A DNA stretch of 64,000 nt from contig NZ_CP151087.1 of assembly GCF_038396785.1 (NCBI RefSeq), forward strand, positions 744,001-808,000, written 5' to 3'. Within the stretch, counting starts at the first letter, position 1, and every line of letters starts with the position of its first letter. This DNA comes from Sphingobacterium thalpophilum (GTDB lineage Bacteria > Bacteroidota > Bacteroidia > Sphingobacteriales > Sphingobacteriaceae). The notes below the pieces were generated by a model that searched no databases, had not been told where the DNA came from, and was given only the letters and a program-made list of their open reading frames with translations. Below, in pieces: positions 27,051 to 36,985 of this stretch. The position numbers and the translations under genes were made by a program.

Positions 27051-28151
27051 ATGAAAAACTTACTGATATCATTGTTAATATCTGCAAGTAGTTTAACTGT
27101 TGTTGCCCAATCCAATCTGAAAGAGGGCAGCAACAGTTTTGCTTTATATACCAAAACTGGCGAATTTAAAAATCTTGAAAATGCGCGAAAGTTTGCAGAC
27201 GCTGCCTTCCAATCGAAGAAAGATTCGGCTTCCGTCAACAATAATCTTTTAAGAGCATTGGTATATAGCTCCTTGGCAGTTGCAGATTCAACAAGGAAGC
27301 AGCCATATAAAATGGATCCTATCGACGTATCCATCAAATCACTTAAGCTTCTGGATCAAAAAAAAGCACGTCGAAACTTTCCTGCAGAGATGGACTATAT
27401 TCGTCAAAATCTTGCTGGAGCTATCTCCTATCAGGGAGCTTTGGCTTTAAAAGATGGTAAGTTTGACAAAGCGTATAAAGCTTACCTTCGAATAGATTCA
27501 CTTGGCTTCAAAAATAATGATCTCAAATATAATCTGGCCGTACTCTCGGGCAAGAATAAAGATTATATGAATTCGATCAAATATTATGATGAACTCATTA
27601 AAAGTGAACATCCAAAACCTAATTACTTTCTTGAATTGGCACAGATTTATTCGCTCGGAGGTACTAAACAGGATGTCTTGAACGTTCTTGAAAAAGGACA
27701 TGCTATATTTCCTGAAAATAAACAGATACTTTTTAGACTAATTGATGTGTATTCTGCCAATAATTCTTATGACGCTATCTTAAATGTCATTGCTGATGCC
27801 ATTCGTTTAGAACCTGAAAATGTCAAACTGAACTATATTGCGGGCTATTCTTATGAAAACGCCAATGATATAAAACGAGCGAAAGAATATTATAATAATG
27901 TATTGCGGTTGGATCCGAATAATTATGAATCTAATCTTGCATTAGGATTAATCAATCTGGAAACTTTATTAAAGGAACCTTCCAACCAAGATATACAAGA
28001 GTTGACCATCGAGTATCTGTTGAAGGCAAATGAGATTAAGCCTTATGATGTCAATGCGCTTAAAGCTTTGGCTAAATATTATAAGCTTATTGATGACGCA
28101 TCACAATTAGACAGAGTGAATTTATTATTGAATCAATTAACAGTTAAATAG
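27051..28151 (+). CDS. Secreted TPR-repeat protein
   Basis: A 366-residue protein with a signal peptide (ISASSLTVVAQS). The rest is helical with tetratricopeptide repeats; clear examples are YNLAVLSGKNKDYMNSIKYY and LGLINLETLLKEPSNQ. TPRs form superhelical scaffolds for protein-protein contact, here in the periplasm. It starts 8 bases after gyrA and is followed after 2 bases by another secreted TPR protein, so the three are likely co-transcribed. No specific function can be named. Confidence 0.8.
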   Translation: MKNLLISLLISASSLTVVAQSNLKEGSNSFALYTKTGEFKNLENARKFADAAFQSKKDSASVNNNLLRALVYSSLAVADSTRKQPYKMDPIDVSIKSLKLLDQKKARRNFPAEMDYIRQNLAGAISYQGALALKDGKFDKAYKAYLRIDSLGFKNNDLKYNLAVLSGKNKDYMNSIKYYDELIKSEHPKPNYFLELAQIYSLGGTKQDVLNVLEKGHAIFPENKQILFRLIDVYSANNSYDAILNVIADAIRLEPENVKLNYIAGYSYENANDIKRAKEYYNNVLRLDPNNYESNLALGLINLETLLKEPSNQDIQELTIEYLLKANEIKPYDVNALKALAKYYKLIDDASQLDRVNLLLNQLTVK

Positions 28152-28153
28152 AT

Positions 28154-29326
28154 ATGAATTTAAAATCTCTATTATTATTAGCAGCAATAGGTACTGTATC
28201 TACCTCAGTTTCTTTTGCGCAGACGGGTAATGTTAAAAAGGCTAAGTCAGCCCTAGCGAAATTCCAAGAATTGAAAGACGCTGGTACAGTTCAATTGGGT
28301 ATCTCCAATTTGAAATCGGCGAAAGAAGCTATTGACGCAGCTGTTGTCAATGACAAAACAAAAGATAATGCTGAAGCATGGACGGTATACGCATTGGTGA
28401 ATGCAAATCTATCAACAATAGATAAGTCATCTGAATTAGCGAAATTAGCTGAGGACGGAATTGCCAGAGCAAAACAGCTCGATACAGATGGTGCAAATAA
28501 AGCGAATATTACTGTTGCAGAACAAATTCTAGGACAATATAACTTCAATTTGGGTGCAGAAGCCTATCAAGCACAAAAATATGCTGAGTCTTACAGCTCC
28601 TTTACAAAAGCATTGACATACCTTCCTGGAGATACATTAGTTACTTATTACAGTGGCGTTGCAGCACTATCAAACAAAGATTATAAGAATGCTGTGGAAC
28701 GTTATAAAGAACTAATTCCAAGAAAAGATTTCTCTTCGCATAAAACGATTATGGTCGATTTACCCAAATTGTACCTCTCTATGCAAGATACGACTTCAGC
28801 ACTTGAATATGCAAAAAAAGCAGCTGAAGCTTATCCAGATGACAATGCAGCAATGACTCAAAACATCGAATTGAATTTGATTACAGGTCACGAAAAAGAA
28901 ACAATTGATGCCATTACTGCACAATTAGCAAAAGATCCAAACAATAAAAGCTTAAATTATTACTTAGGTATTGCCCAATCTTCAGCGAAAAATGAGGATG
29001 CAGCAGTTGCAGCATACAAAAAGGCTTTGGAAATCGACCCTAACTTTTTTGAAGCAAATACAAATTTGGCGATCACGTTGATGAACAAAACACGTGAAAA
29101 ATTAAATGTTGTTAATAATAACAGAAAATTGACGCAGGCACAATATGATGCAGAATTAAATAAGATTAAAGCAGAATTAAAGCCAGTGCTTCCGTACTTA
29201 GAGAAAGCAGTTTCTTTGCAGCCCAAAAATGTAGATGCTTTAACGAATTTAAAGAATTACTATATTTTTATGCAAGACGAAGCTAAAACTGCCGAAATCA
29301 ATGCTAAGATCAAAGAAGTAGAATAA
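28154..29326 (+). CDS. Secreted TPR-repeat protein
   Basis: A 390-residue protein with signal peptide (STSVSFAQT). Several TPR units are visible, such as YYSGVAALSNKDYKNAVERY and YYLGIAQSSAKNEDAAVAAY followed by KKALEIDPNFFEANTNLA. It resembles the preceding TPR protein in layout and is probably its partner in the periplasm. The start ATG is 2 bases after the previous stop. The gene ends before a strong terminator that closes the gyrA transcript. Confidence 0.8.
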   Translation: MNLKSLLLLAAIGTVSTSVSFAQTGNVKKAKSALAKFQELKDAGTVQLGISNLKSAKEAIDAAVVNDKTKDNAEAWTVYALVNANLSTIDKSSELAKLAEDGIARAKQLDTDGANKANITVAEQILGQYNFNLGAEAYQAQKYAESYSSFTKALTYLPGDTLVTYYSGVAALSNKDYKNAVERYKELIPRKDFSSHKTIMVDLPKLYLSMQDTTSALEYAKKAAEAYPDDNAAMTQNIELNLITGHEKETIDAITAQLAKDPNNKSLNYYLGIAQSSAKNEDAAVAAYKKALEIDPNFFEANTNLAITLMNKTREKLNVVNNNRKLTQAQYDAELNKIKAELKPVLPYLEKAVSLQPKNVDALTNLKNYYIFMQDEAKTAEINAKIKEVE

Positions 29327-29346
29327 AAAAATAAACTTTCATAAAG

Positions 29347-29376
29347 AAGCCCGCATAACAAGATGCGGGCTTTTTT
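29347..29376 (+). terminator. Terminator of gyrA-TPR operon
   Basis: A 10-bp stem (AAGCCCGCAT / ATGCGGGCTT), 6-base loop, then a T-run. Confidence 0.88.
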
Positions 29377-29394
29377 ATGAAAGTCTTTTTTGTG

Positions 29395-29832
29395 TTAAGC
29401 TAAAATGGCAATCAACTCAATCTGAAATATCAACGTACATTCCCCTCCTTTTCGAGGTAACAATTCTTCCTTTCCATAAGCCAGCTTTGGTGGAAGACAC
29501 ACTTCCCAGATTGACCCAACGGGCATCATTGAAATCGCTTCTTGCCAACCGACTATGAGTTCATTGATATAAAACGTTTCGGGACGCTTCCGCTTATAGG
29601 AACTATCGAATACAGTTCCATCTAAAAGCTCACCTTTATAATGGCAGATAACCTTCGCTGACTTTTTGGGAATCTGCCCCGCCCCTTTTGTTAATACCTT
29701 ATAGTGCAAACCCGATGCACATACAACAGCACCTTCCTGTTGTGCATACTTTTCCAAAAAGACCTTTCCAGCCTCCAAATTCTTTTCCGCAAGCGCTGCT
29801 AAACTTAACTTATTTTTCTTTCTCTGAACCAA
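29395..29832 (-). CDS. FKBP-type peptidyl-prolyl isomerase
   Basis: A 145-residue protein: an N-terminal helical part (SLAALAEKNLEAGKVFLEKY) as in Mip/FkpA proteins and an FKBP domain (VICHYKGELLDGTVFDSSYK, VGWQEAISMMPVGSIWEVCL, PKLAYG). It catalyses cis-trans isomerisation of proline bonds. No signal peptide is visible at the N-terminus (MVQRKKNKLS), so it is probably cytoplasmic, unlike most Mip proteins; a shortened N-terminus is possible. It is a single gene on the reverse strand. Confidence 0.88.
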   Translation of the reverse strand: MVQRKKNKLSLAALAEKNLEAGKVFLEKYAQQEGAVVCASGLHYKVLTKGAGQIPKKSAKVICHYKGELLDGTVFDSSYKRKRPETFYINELIVGWQEAISMMPVGSIWEVCLPPKLAYGKEELLPRKGGECTLIFQIELIAILA

Positions 29833-29945
29833 AACTCAATTGATTAAAATTCAATATTGCTAATTATTTATGATATCCTCAAAATAACAGCTTTTTCTCC
29901 TTTTTACGAAAAAAGGCCGGGTTTTTGTTCAATACTGTACCTTTA

Positions 29946-30356
29946 TCATAGTAGCTTTGCATCTAAGGTTTTCTCGAAACTAAAAGCCTTACTCACAGGA
30001 CAGTTTTCCTTCGCTTTATGCGCTATTGTTTGAAACTCAGCTTCGGTAATCGTTGGGACCTTTCCTTTCAGCTCCAGTTCGGACCGTACAATTGAACCAT
30101 TTTCGAAAACAATTGTCGACACTGTCGTTAATTCCTCGGGAACAAAACCAGACTCAGAAAGATAAGCGCTCAATTGCATGGTGAAACATCCAGCATGCGC
30201 TGCTGCCAATAATTCTTCGGGATTTGTCCCAATACCATTTTCAAAACGTGTCGAAAATGAATATTGCGTATGATCCAACGCTGTACTGTCTGTAGTCAGA
30301 CTACCTTTTCCTTCTTTCAGATTGCCATTCCATTGGGCTGTTGCTTTTCTTCTCAT
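29946..30356 (-). CDS. osmC: OsmC family peroxiredoxin
   Basis: A 136-residue protein with the typical OsmC opening [19 protein letters not shown]. The two redox cysteines are in [14 protein letters not shown] and [10 protein letters not shown]. OsmC reduces organic hydroperoxides in the cytoplasm and is usually induced by osmotic or oxidative stress. The start is set five codons inside the longest ORF because family members begin MxRKA. It is transcribed alone, divergent from the small lipoprotein gene. Confidence 0.92.
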   Translation of the reverse strand: MRRKATAQWNGNLKEGKGSLTTDSTALDHTQYSFSTRFENGIGTNPEELLAAAHAGCFTMQLSAYLSESGFVPEELTTVSTIVFENGSIVRSELELKGKVPTITEAEFQTIAHKAKENCPVSKAFSFEKTLDAKLL

Positions 30357-30536
30357 GTTTTCTACGATCAATTATTCAATTTAATTTTTCCTATGTCAAT
30401 TTCTCCTGTCGCGTTTCTAACTTTTCAGGTATCTTTTATAGAACAAATAGTCGATCAAAAAGTTGTACACTATTGAATAAATTGATGTCGCATTTTAGAT
30501 AGTGCTTACGTTAACAGTTGTATTAAAACTAAACTC

Positions 30537-30788
30537 ATGAATAAACTACTGTACCTTTTTATCTTTGTAATTGCGTTCACTTCATGTAAAACTCGTCAAG
30601 TCAAAGAACAGGCTTTAATACAAGACTGCCCTGAAGAGAAGATTGTTAATAAAATCCCCGGTCCTCCAGTAAAGGGTGAATCTGAAAAAGTTTACTATAT
30701 CTATCAAGGCAAAAGAATTTCACCAAAACAGTTTGATCAAGAATGGCTCGAGAAAAATTGTGATATTAAAGAGACAGTTGTTTATTGA
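30537..30788 (+). CDS. Small lipoprotein, unknown function
   Basis: An 83-residue protein with a lipoprotein signal (LFIFVIAFTSCKTR, Cys at residue 17). The mature part has two further cysteines (QDCPEE and EKNCDI) and the segment YYIYQGKRISPKQFDQEW. No family is recognised. The clear signal and its placement ahead of an MFS gene (53 bases downstream) support it being real. Confidence 0.6.
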   Translation: MNKLLYLFIFVIAFTSCKTRQVKEQALIQDCPEEKIVNKIPGPPVKGESEKVYYIYQGKRISPKQFDQEWLEKNCDIKETVVY

Positions 30789-30841
30789 TTTTATTTCTAA
30801 AAACAAGCATAAAGACGTAATTTCGCCTAAAATTTTTTATA

Positions 30842-32029
30842 ATGACAATTTCTCTTCGGGAGGTCAATCAAAAGATTTTAGGCTATGTCTCTTTAACTTT
30901 CCTTGGTTATTTCACAATCGGCCTATCGCTTGCAACCCTTCCCATCTTTATTCATCAAACTTTAGGATTTAATACAATTATTGCAGGATTGGTCATTAGT
31001 GTTCAGTATGTTGCTACATTCTTACTCCGCGCTTATGCAGGAAAAATTGTGGACACCAAGGGTCCCAAGATTTCAGTTTTGCGCAGCATGTTATTTTTTG
31101 CATTATCTGGACTCCTTCTGCTCCTTGTTTTCTTATTTAAATCACAGCCTTTTATCAGTTTAGGGCTTCTGCTTGTTACCCGTTTGTTTACTGGAATTGG
31201 AGAGGGTCTGGTGGGTGCGAGCCCAATAAATTGGGCATTAATGGAACTCGGCGATGAACATGCCGCAAAAGCGATTTCTTTCAACGGAATAGCCAGCTAT
31301 GGTGCATTGGCTATTGGTGCCCCCTTGGGTGTTTTGATGGTGGATCATATCAATTACGAAGCTTTGGCTCTACTGACCAGTGCAGTTGGCCTCCTTGGTT
31401 ATTTTTATTGTCGCGCTAAAACACCCTACCAAGTGGCACGAAAAAAGGCTGAAAAAGTGAGTTTTAAACGTGTATTGCTTTTAGTAGCACCTTTTGGAAT
31501 CTGTCTTGCTTTAGGAGGTCTAGGCTTTGGCAGCATCTCCACTTTTATGACGCTTTACTATGAACATTTCAATTGGCAAAATGGCGCAGCTTGCTTAACT
31601 ATATTTGGCGTATTCTTCATTTTAACACGGCTTATTTTCAATAAGGTTATTGACCAATATGGCGGACTTAAAGTTGCTTTAGTGAGTCTTTTCGTTGAAA
31701 CATTAGGTCTCATGGTTATCGCCGTGGCTATTGATCCATTATGGACTCTATTGGGCGCAGCATTAACGGGTTTTGGCTTCTCACTGGTATTTCCAGCGCT
31801 TGGTGTCGAAGCCATTAAGCGGGTAGATCAAAGTCAACAAGGCTCTGCTCTCGCTGCTTACGGACTATTTATAGACATTTCACTAGGTATCACAGGCCCA
31901 TTAATTGGCTTTGTGGCCAATAATATGGGTATGACAGCGATATACCCATTTAGTACCATTATGGTCTCTATTGGTTTTGCCGTTGTTGGCAACCTACTCT
32001 ATCAAAAACGGCGGGAGCTGACACCATAG
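30842..32029 (+). CDS. MFS transporter (YhhS/YfcJ-like)
   Basis: A 395-residue 12-TM permease. The N-terminus FLGYFTIGLSLATLPIFIHQ and the following motif A version YAGKIVDTKGPKISVLRSML resemble E. coli YhhS and YfcJ, often annotated as arabinose or drug exporters. LFTGIGEGLVGASPINWAL is motif C-like, a feature of exporters. The substrate is not known. Near-consensus TAATTTCG at 30818-30825 may be its promoter. It converges with fabV, separated by a long hairpin. Confidence 0.88.
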   Translation: MTISLREVNQKILGYVSLTFLGYFTIGLSLATLPIFIHQTLGFNTIIAGLVISVQYVATFLLRAYAGKIVDTKGPKISVLRSMLFFALSGLLLLLVFLFKSQPFISLGLLLVTRLFTGIGEGLVGASPINWALMELGDEHAAKAISFNGIASYGALAIGAPLGVLMVDHINYEALALLTSAVGLLGYFYCRAKTPYQVARKKAEKVSFKRVLLLVAPFGICLALGGLGFGSISTFMTLYYEHFNWQNGAACLTIFGVFFILTRLIFNKVIDQYGGLKVALVSLFVETLGLMVIAVAIDPLWTLLGAALTGFGFSLVFPALGVEAIKRVDQSQQGSALAAYGLFIDISLGITGPLIGFVANNMGMTAIYPFSTIMVSIGFAVVGNLLYQKRRELTP

Positions 32030-32058
32030 TCTCCTAAACATATAAACATAGCATCAAA

Positions 32059-32120
32059 GATATACCTACAAAAAGAGCGGATAATGTTTACACATTCTCC
32101 GCTCTTTTTGTAGGTATATC
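32059..32120. terminator. Long bidirectional terminator between MFS and fabV
   Basis: A 29-bp stem with a single mismatch and a 4-base loop (TTAC). The inner part has AAAAAGAGCGGA and its complement, so an A-run and T-run flank the GC part on either side. The outer arms (GATATACCTAC and complement) extend the stem well beyond a usual terminator. Confidence 0.85.
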
Positions 32121-32128
32121 CGTTAAAA

Positions 32129-33331
32129 TTAACCTTCAATACTAGGTACACCAACAACTTCATTGGTATCAGCGTTGTAATCGATACCGTCGAAATTAAA
32201 ACCGAACAAATTGAAAAACTCGTTACGATAACCTTCAATGTCTGAAATTTCGGCTAAATTTTCAGTTGTTGCTTTCTCCCATAATGCTGCAACTTCAGCC
32301 TGAACATCTTCACGCATTTCTAAGTCATCAACACGGATACGACCTTTGTCATCAAGCAATACCTTTCCGTCAGCGGTATAAAGTCGCTCAGCAAACAAAC
32401 GTTGCATTTGTTCAATTGTACCTTCATGAATACCTTTTTCCTTCATGACTTTATACAATAAAGAAATGTATAAAGGAACAACTGGAATAGCTGAACTTGA
32501 TTGCGTAACCAAGGCTTTATTCACCGATACATAGGATACACCATTAATATCGCTCAAAATCGCGTTTATGGCAGGTACTGTTCCTTCTAAATCATCCTTT
32601 GCACGACCAATCGTACCATTGCGGTAAATTGGATAAGTAAGTTCAGGACCTATGTAAGAATAGGCAACTGTTTTTGCTCCTTCAGCTAACACACCAGCAG
32701 CTTTAAGATCTTCGATCCAAAACTTCCAGTCTTCTCCCCCCATAACAGCTACAGTATTCGCAATATCTTCTTCATTTTCAACAGGCTGAATGGTAATGTC
32801 TGAAATTACACCTGTATGAAAATCTACCGTTTTGTTGGTAAAAGGTTCTTGTATTGGTTTCAAAACGGAAGCGTGTGCTACGCCAGTTTTTGGATGCGTA
32901 CGACGTGGTGATGCCAAACTATAAACCACTAGATCAACCTGTCCTAGATCCTTTTTAATAAGTTCAATAGTTTGTTTTTTCACTTCGTCCGAAAAAGCAT
33001 CGCCATTGATACTTTTGGCATATAATCCCGCCTCATGGGCTTCTTTCTCAAAAGCTGCCGAATTGTACCATCCAGCAGTTCCTGGCTTGCCTTCAGCTGC
33101 AGGTTTTTCAAAAAATACACCGATTGTAGCAGCTCCAGAACCAAATGCTGCAGAAATCCGAGAAGCAATACCAAATCCAGTAGAAGCACCGATTACCAAT
33201 ACTTTCTTTGGACCATTCGCGATCTCACCTTTGGATTTCACGTATTCAATTTGATTTTTAATGTTTTGCGCAGCCCCTTGTGGATGCGAGGTTAAACAAA
33301 TAAAACCTCTAGTTCTTGGTTGTATAATCAT
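32129..33331 (-). CDS. fabV: Enoyl-ACP reductase (FabV type)
   Basis: A 400-residue NADH-dependent trans-2-enoyl reductase performing the last step of each fatty acid elongation cycle. IIQPRTRGFICLTSHP is the family start. The nucleotide-binding loop is VLVIGASTGFGIASRI, and the active site Tyr and Lys follow the FabV spacing Y-x8-K in YRNGTIGRAK. Length fits (about 398). FabV is insensitive to triclosan in some species. It is monocistronic on the reverse strand. Confidence 0.95.
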   Translation of the reverse strand: MIIQPRTRGFICLTSHPQGAAQNIKNQIEYVKSKGEIANGPKKVLVIGASTGFGIASRISAAFGSGAATIGVFFEKPAAEGKPGTAGWYNSAAFEKEAHEAGLYAKSINGDAFSDEVKKQTIELIKKDLGQVDLVVYSLASPRRTHPKTGVAHASVLKPIQEPFTNKTVDFHTGVISDITIQPVENEEDIANTVAVMGGEDWKFWIEDLKAAGVLAEGAKTVAYSYIGPELTYPIYRNGTIGRAKDDLEGTVPAINAILSDINGVSYVSVNKALVTQSSSAIPVVPLYISLLYKVMKEKGIHEGTIEQMQRLFAERLYTADGKVLLDDKGRIRVDDLEMREDVQAEVAALWEKATTENLAEISDIEGYRNEFFNLFGFNFDGIDYNADTNEVVGVPSIEG

Positions 33332-33593
33332 CTTGATTAATTTTCTTACTACTTGTTTTATTGATTAGGCAAAATAAGGAATTTTAAATGAGAAAATCGC
33401 GATAAAAATCAATTAGTTTTTGTTTCATTTCCATTTGAACGGACATTTGCTTACTTTCACAAAGTTAAGTATACATCGCACTCCTTTTATTTATGCCAAT
33501 CCAATTTACAATAAAAAAGAATAAAAAAATGCACTTTTTTTAGGAACGCTAGCTGCATTATTTTTTGCCAACACCTTCGTTCTAAACCGAATT

Positions 33594-34430
33594 ATGGCAG
33601 TCTCCGGTGGAAGTTGGCAATGGACAGCGTCTTTACGTTTTATTTGGATGCTTCCAATCTTACTTATCATTGTTGCCATAAGAGGAAACCTCATCGATTT
33701 ACTCAAAGAAATCAAATCTAACCTTTGGCAATGGCTTCTTTGGAGTACGATCGGATTCGGGCTATTATATGCAACCCTTACCTATGGCGCAAATTATGGC
33801 CCATCTTGGCTCGTAGCTAGCACCTTCGAATTCACCATTATAGCCGGCATGTTTATTGGTCCGCTACTTGATAAAAAAGGGCAACGAAAAAGCATTTCAA
33901 AAGCTTCACTCCTCTTCTCCATCCTTATTTTTTTAGGTATTCTTTTGATGCAAATTTCAGAAGCTCAGTCAACTTCCTTAAATACAATGCTATTGGGAAC
34001 CATCCCAGTGTTGATCGGCGCTATTGCCTATCCATTAGGTAACCGTAAAATGATGAAAATATCGAACAATAGATTGGATGCTTTTCAACGTACACTCGGT
34101 ATGACACTCTGTAGTATGCCATTTTGGATTATCCTGAGCCTATTTGGCTATTTAGATAATGGTCTACCCACTGATAGTCAACTTTTCCAAACCTTTTTAG
34201 TAGCCATCTGTTCGGGAGTAATTGCCACACTTTTATTTTTCTCAGCTACCGATTTCGTTCATCAGGACCATAAAGCATTGGCAGCTGTAGAGGCAACACA
34301 GGCCATGGAAGTCATTTTTACGTTGGTTGGCGAAATTCTTATCCTGCAGGCGGCGCTTCCGAATGTATATTCCTGTATTGGTATTGTCATGGTGGTCATT
34401 GGCATGATTCTACATAGTCGCACAAGTTAA
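33594..34430 (+). CDS. DMT/EamA-type multidrug exporter, 5' end apparently frameshifted
   Basis: The 278 residues from the ATG at 33594 contain about nine hydrophobic segments of the EamA/EmrE drug-metabolite family (multidrug resistance efflux group). However, the reading frame is open upstream to 33525 and encodes another plausible first helix (GTLAALFFANTFVLNRI) with no ATG. An ATG at 33493 opens the other frame (MPIQFTIKK) and meets the open frame at a run of seven A at 33523-33529. One extra A would fuse both into a normal N-terminus, giving a protein of about 312 residues. So the gene is either a recent frameshift, relies on slippage in the A-run, or reflects a sequencing error. The partial protein alone would lack TM1. 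Confidence 0.7.
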   Translation: MAVSGGSWQWTASLRFIWMLPILLIIVAIRGNLIDLLKEIKSNLWQWLLWSTIGFGLLYATLTYGANYGPSWLVASTFEFTIIAGMFIGPLLDKKGQRKSISKASLLFSILIFLGILLMQISEAQSTSLNTMLLGTIPVLIGAIAYPLGNRKMMKISNNRLDAFQRTLGMTLCSMPFWIILSLFGYLDNGLPTDSQLFQTFLVAICSGVIATLLFFSATDFVHQDHKALAAVEATQAMEVIFTLVGEILILQAALPNVYSCIGIVMVVIGMILHSRTS

Positions 34431-34438
34431 TAATACCC

Positions 34439-35683
34439 TCACCTTTCATCTACGTGTAATGTTCGGCTTATTTTACTCAGGTTTAAACTATTGGCCATTG
34501 CTGAGAAAATATCATAATAAGTTCCTCTATGTTCGTATAGATCTTCATGTTGCCCTTTCTCCACCACCATTCCCTTTTCCATAACCACAATGGCATTGGA
34601 ATCGATGATCTGAGAGATACTATGGGAAACGATAATTACTGTACGGTCTTTCTTTATGGCATCCAAACTATTTTTAATCTGTTCGGTCGCGATGGCGTCC
34701 AAATTAGCCGTAGGCTCGTCGAGAAAAATAATCGGTGGATTTTTTAAAAATAAGCGGGCTATGGCGATCCGCTGCTGTTGGCCCCCTGATAGTGACTGCG
34801 CATCTGAATCGTAACCTTTGGGCAGATCCATAATCTGCTCATGAATATAGGCTTTCTTGGCTGCTTCAATAATTTCTTCCCTAGAACTTCCCATCTTACC
34901 ATACTCAATATTTTCAAAGATAGTCCCTTTAAAAATATGATTACGCTGCAATACCATACCGATATGTCGACGGAGAAACGCTGTATCATACTTTGCCAGA
35001 TCTACCCCATCCAAAAAAATTTGGCCGCTGCTAGGTTCATAAAATTTATCCAATAAGTTGATAATCGTGCTTTTCCCGGCCCCACTCAGCCCCACTAAAG
35101 CTGTGATTTCATTCGGCTTGATCTCAAAATTCACGTCCTTTAAAGCAACGGTTCCATTTGGATATTCAAAAAATACATTCCGTAGGGCCAAATGTCCTTG
35201 AATATGTGCGGGCTTATAATCACCCTTTGATTCAATATGCTCGTCAGATTCCAAAATTTCGAAGAAAGATTCTGAATAGATCAGGGCATCGTTTACCTCA
35301 TCATAAATACGGTGCAACTGACGTATCGGCGCCGAAACGTTATTAAATAACATGATATGAAACATAATCGCACCAATGGTAATCTGGCCAGATAGAACAA
35401 GATAAGCCGTTAAAACGATGATAATGACGACAGCAATCTGTTCGACAAAATTTTTAATGCTATCATAAAGAAAACTCGTTTTTCGAGTTTCCATTTGATT
35501 CTCCGTCATTTCAAATTGGATCTTTTCATGACGTTTAGCTTCTTCTGGCTCCCGAACGAATGATTTAATTACTAAAATTGAATCGATCAAACTAATGATC
35601 CGGTTATTTTTCGCCCCCCTGTAATTGCGCATCTGCCGCCTAAAGCCTGTCAACTTGGAGGCTTGAGTCTGACTAATATAAAT
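34439..35683 (-). pseudogene. ABC exporter, 3' part (interrupted by IS110)
   Basis: The 414 codons hold the second half of the membrane domain and the whole ATPase domain: Walker A GLSGAGKSTIINLL, Q-loop MVLQRNHIFKGT, signature LSGGQQQRIAIARL, Walker B IIFLDEPTAN, and His-loop SHSISQ. There is no start codon matching the family; the frame enters directly from the insertion sequence at 35684. Joining it to the 5' part at 37186-37731 restores one frame of 596 codons, the normal length of an ABC exporter half-transporter (lipid A/drug type). The protein as split would be non-functional. Confidence 0.9.
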
Positions 35684-35788
35684 TTACATTTAATTTTCCG
35701 ATTACACACAAGCGGATAAAAATTGGCGAGAGCTATCGCAATCAAAGCAAGTCCCGCTGCTTATCTTTATGTTGAAAAAAAAAGTTAT

Positions 35789-36985
35789 ATGAAAACAGCA
35801 GGACTTGACGTGCATAAAGATAGTATTTTTTGTGCGGTATTTAATGGGAAGCATTATTCGGATGTGGAGGTTTTCGAAACCTTCAGTACGGGCATTCGAC
35901 AGTTGGGAGCCTACTTGAAGGCTGCGGGTGTTCTCCGAGTAGCGATGGAGAGTACCAGTATTTACTGGATCCCGGTCTGGAATATTCTCTCTGAAATGGG
36001 CTTTGATCTGATGCTGGTGAATCCCTTTTTAATCAAACAGCTGCCCGGCCGCAAAAGCGATGTAAAGGATGCACAGTGGATTGCCCAGCTACTTCACAAA
36101 GATATGCTTCGCGGGAGTTTTGTGCCCGGTGAGCGAATACAGGAACTCAGGAGCTATACCCGTTCCTATAGCAAGTTGCAGCAGCGGATAGTCCGTATGC
36201 TTACCAAAATGGACAATATCCTCGTACAGGCCGGAATCCGTTTGGGTAGTCTTGTGACCGATATCGGAGGGAAAAGTATGCTGAGTGTCATTGATGCCCT
36301 GATAGCCGGGGAGCGTGATGCCGTACGTTTAAGCAAACTGGTCTATGCCAGTAAGAAGAACAAAGAAAACGGAAAGCTGGCAGCAGCACTAACCGGCTGC
36401 ATGAAGGAGCACCACCGCTTCAACCTGCAGATGGCAAAAGCTGAATACGACCTGTTGATCAAGCAGTCTGCTGAGTATATAGAAAAGATTGAAGCTATCT
36501 GCCTGCGTGATTTTCCACGGCAGAGTGCCTTGCTAAAGACGATTCCCGGCGTTAGCCGTATCAGTTCCGCTGTGATCATCGCCGAGACCGGCGCAGACAT
36601 GAAAGTTTTTGAAAACAGCGGTAAACTGAGCGGATGGGTCGGATTACGACCAAAGAATGATGAAAGCGCAGGGAAATATAAAAGTACAGCGATCACTAAA
36701 GGAAACAGATATCTCAAGCCAATACTGGTACAGGTTGCCTGGGCGGCAAGCCGCTGTAAAGGCTCCTATTTTAAAGACAAATTCAACCGTCTAAGTATAA
36801 GAAAATCCTCGAAAAAGGCCCTGATCGCTATCGCACGAAAAATATCCGTTGTTGTATGGAATATCCTAAAAGACTTAACCCCTTATAATCCGGCACTACA
36901 GGTGATCTACGAACCAGCCAAACTAGATGCCAGGATACGGTATCACCAAAAAGAAATGGAACGCATAGCGAAACTTAAACCATAA
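35789..36985 (+). CDS. IS110-family transposase (DEDD)
   Basis: A 398-residue recombinase. The N-terminal RuvC-like DEDD domain starts KTAGLDVHKDSIF (first Asp) and continues with AMEST (Glu) and GRKSDVKDAQWI (two Asp). The C-terminal transposase_20 domain has LKTIPGVSRISSAVIIAETG and GLRPKNDESAGKYKST, where the Ser of ESAGK is at the position of the catalytic Ser. IS110 enzymes recombine DNA with guidance from an element-encoded bridge RNA. The start is the ATG at 35789; the reading frame extends upstream to a TTG at 35723 but that part is not conserved-looking. Confidence 0.93.
   Translation: MKTAGLDVHKDSIFCAVFNGKHYSDVEVFETFSTGIRQLGAYLKAAGVLRVAMESTSIYWIPVWNILSEMGFDLMLVNPFLIKQLPGRKSDVKDAQWIAQLLHKDMLRGSFVPGERIQELRSYTRSYSKLQQRIVRMLTKMDNILVQAGIRLGSLVTDIGGKSMLSVIDALIAGERDAVRLSKLVYASKKNKENGKLAAALTGCMKEHHRFNLQMAKAEYDLLIKQSAEYIEKIEAICLRDFPRQSALLKTIPGVSRISSAVIIAETGADMKVFENSGKLSGWVGLRPKNDESAGKYKSTAITKGNRYLKPILVQVAWAASRCKGSYFKDKFNRLSIRKSSKKALIAIARKISVVVWNILKDLTPYNPALQVIYEPAKLDARIRYHQKEMERIAKLKP

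Noticed and set aside
35723..35788. TTG start extending the IS110 transposase by 22 residues
   Set aside because: The extra residues do not resemble the family start, which begins at MKTAGLDVHKD; the region may instead belong to the element's non-coding flank.
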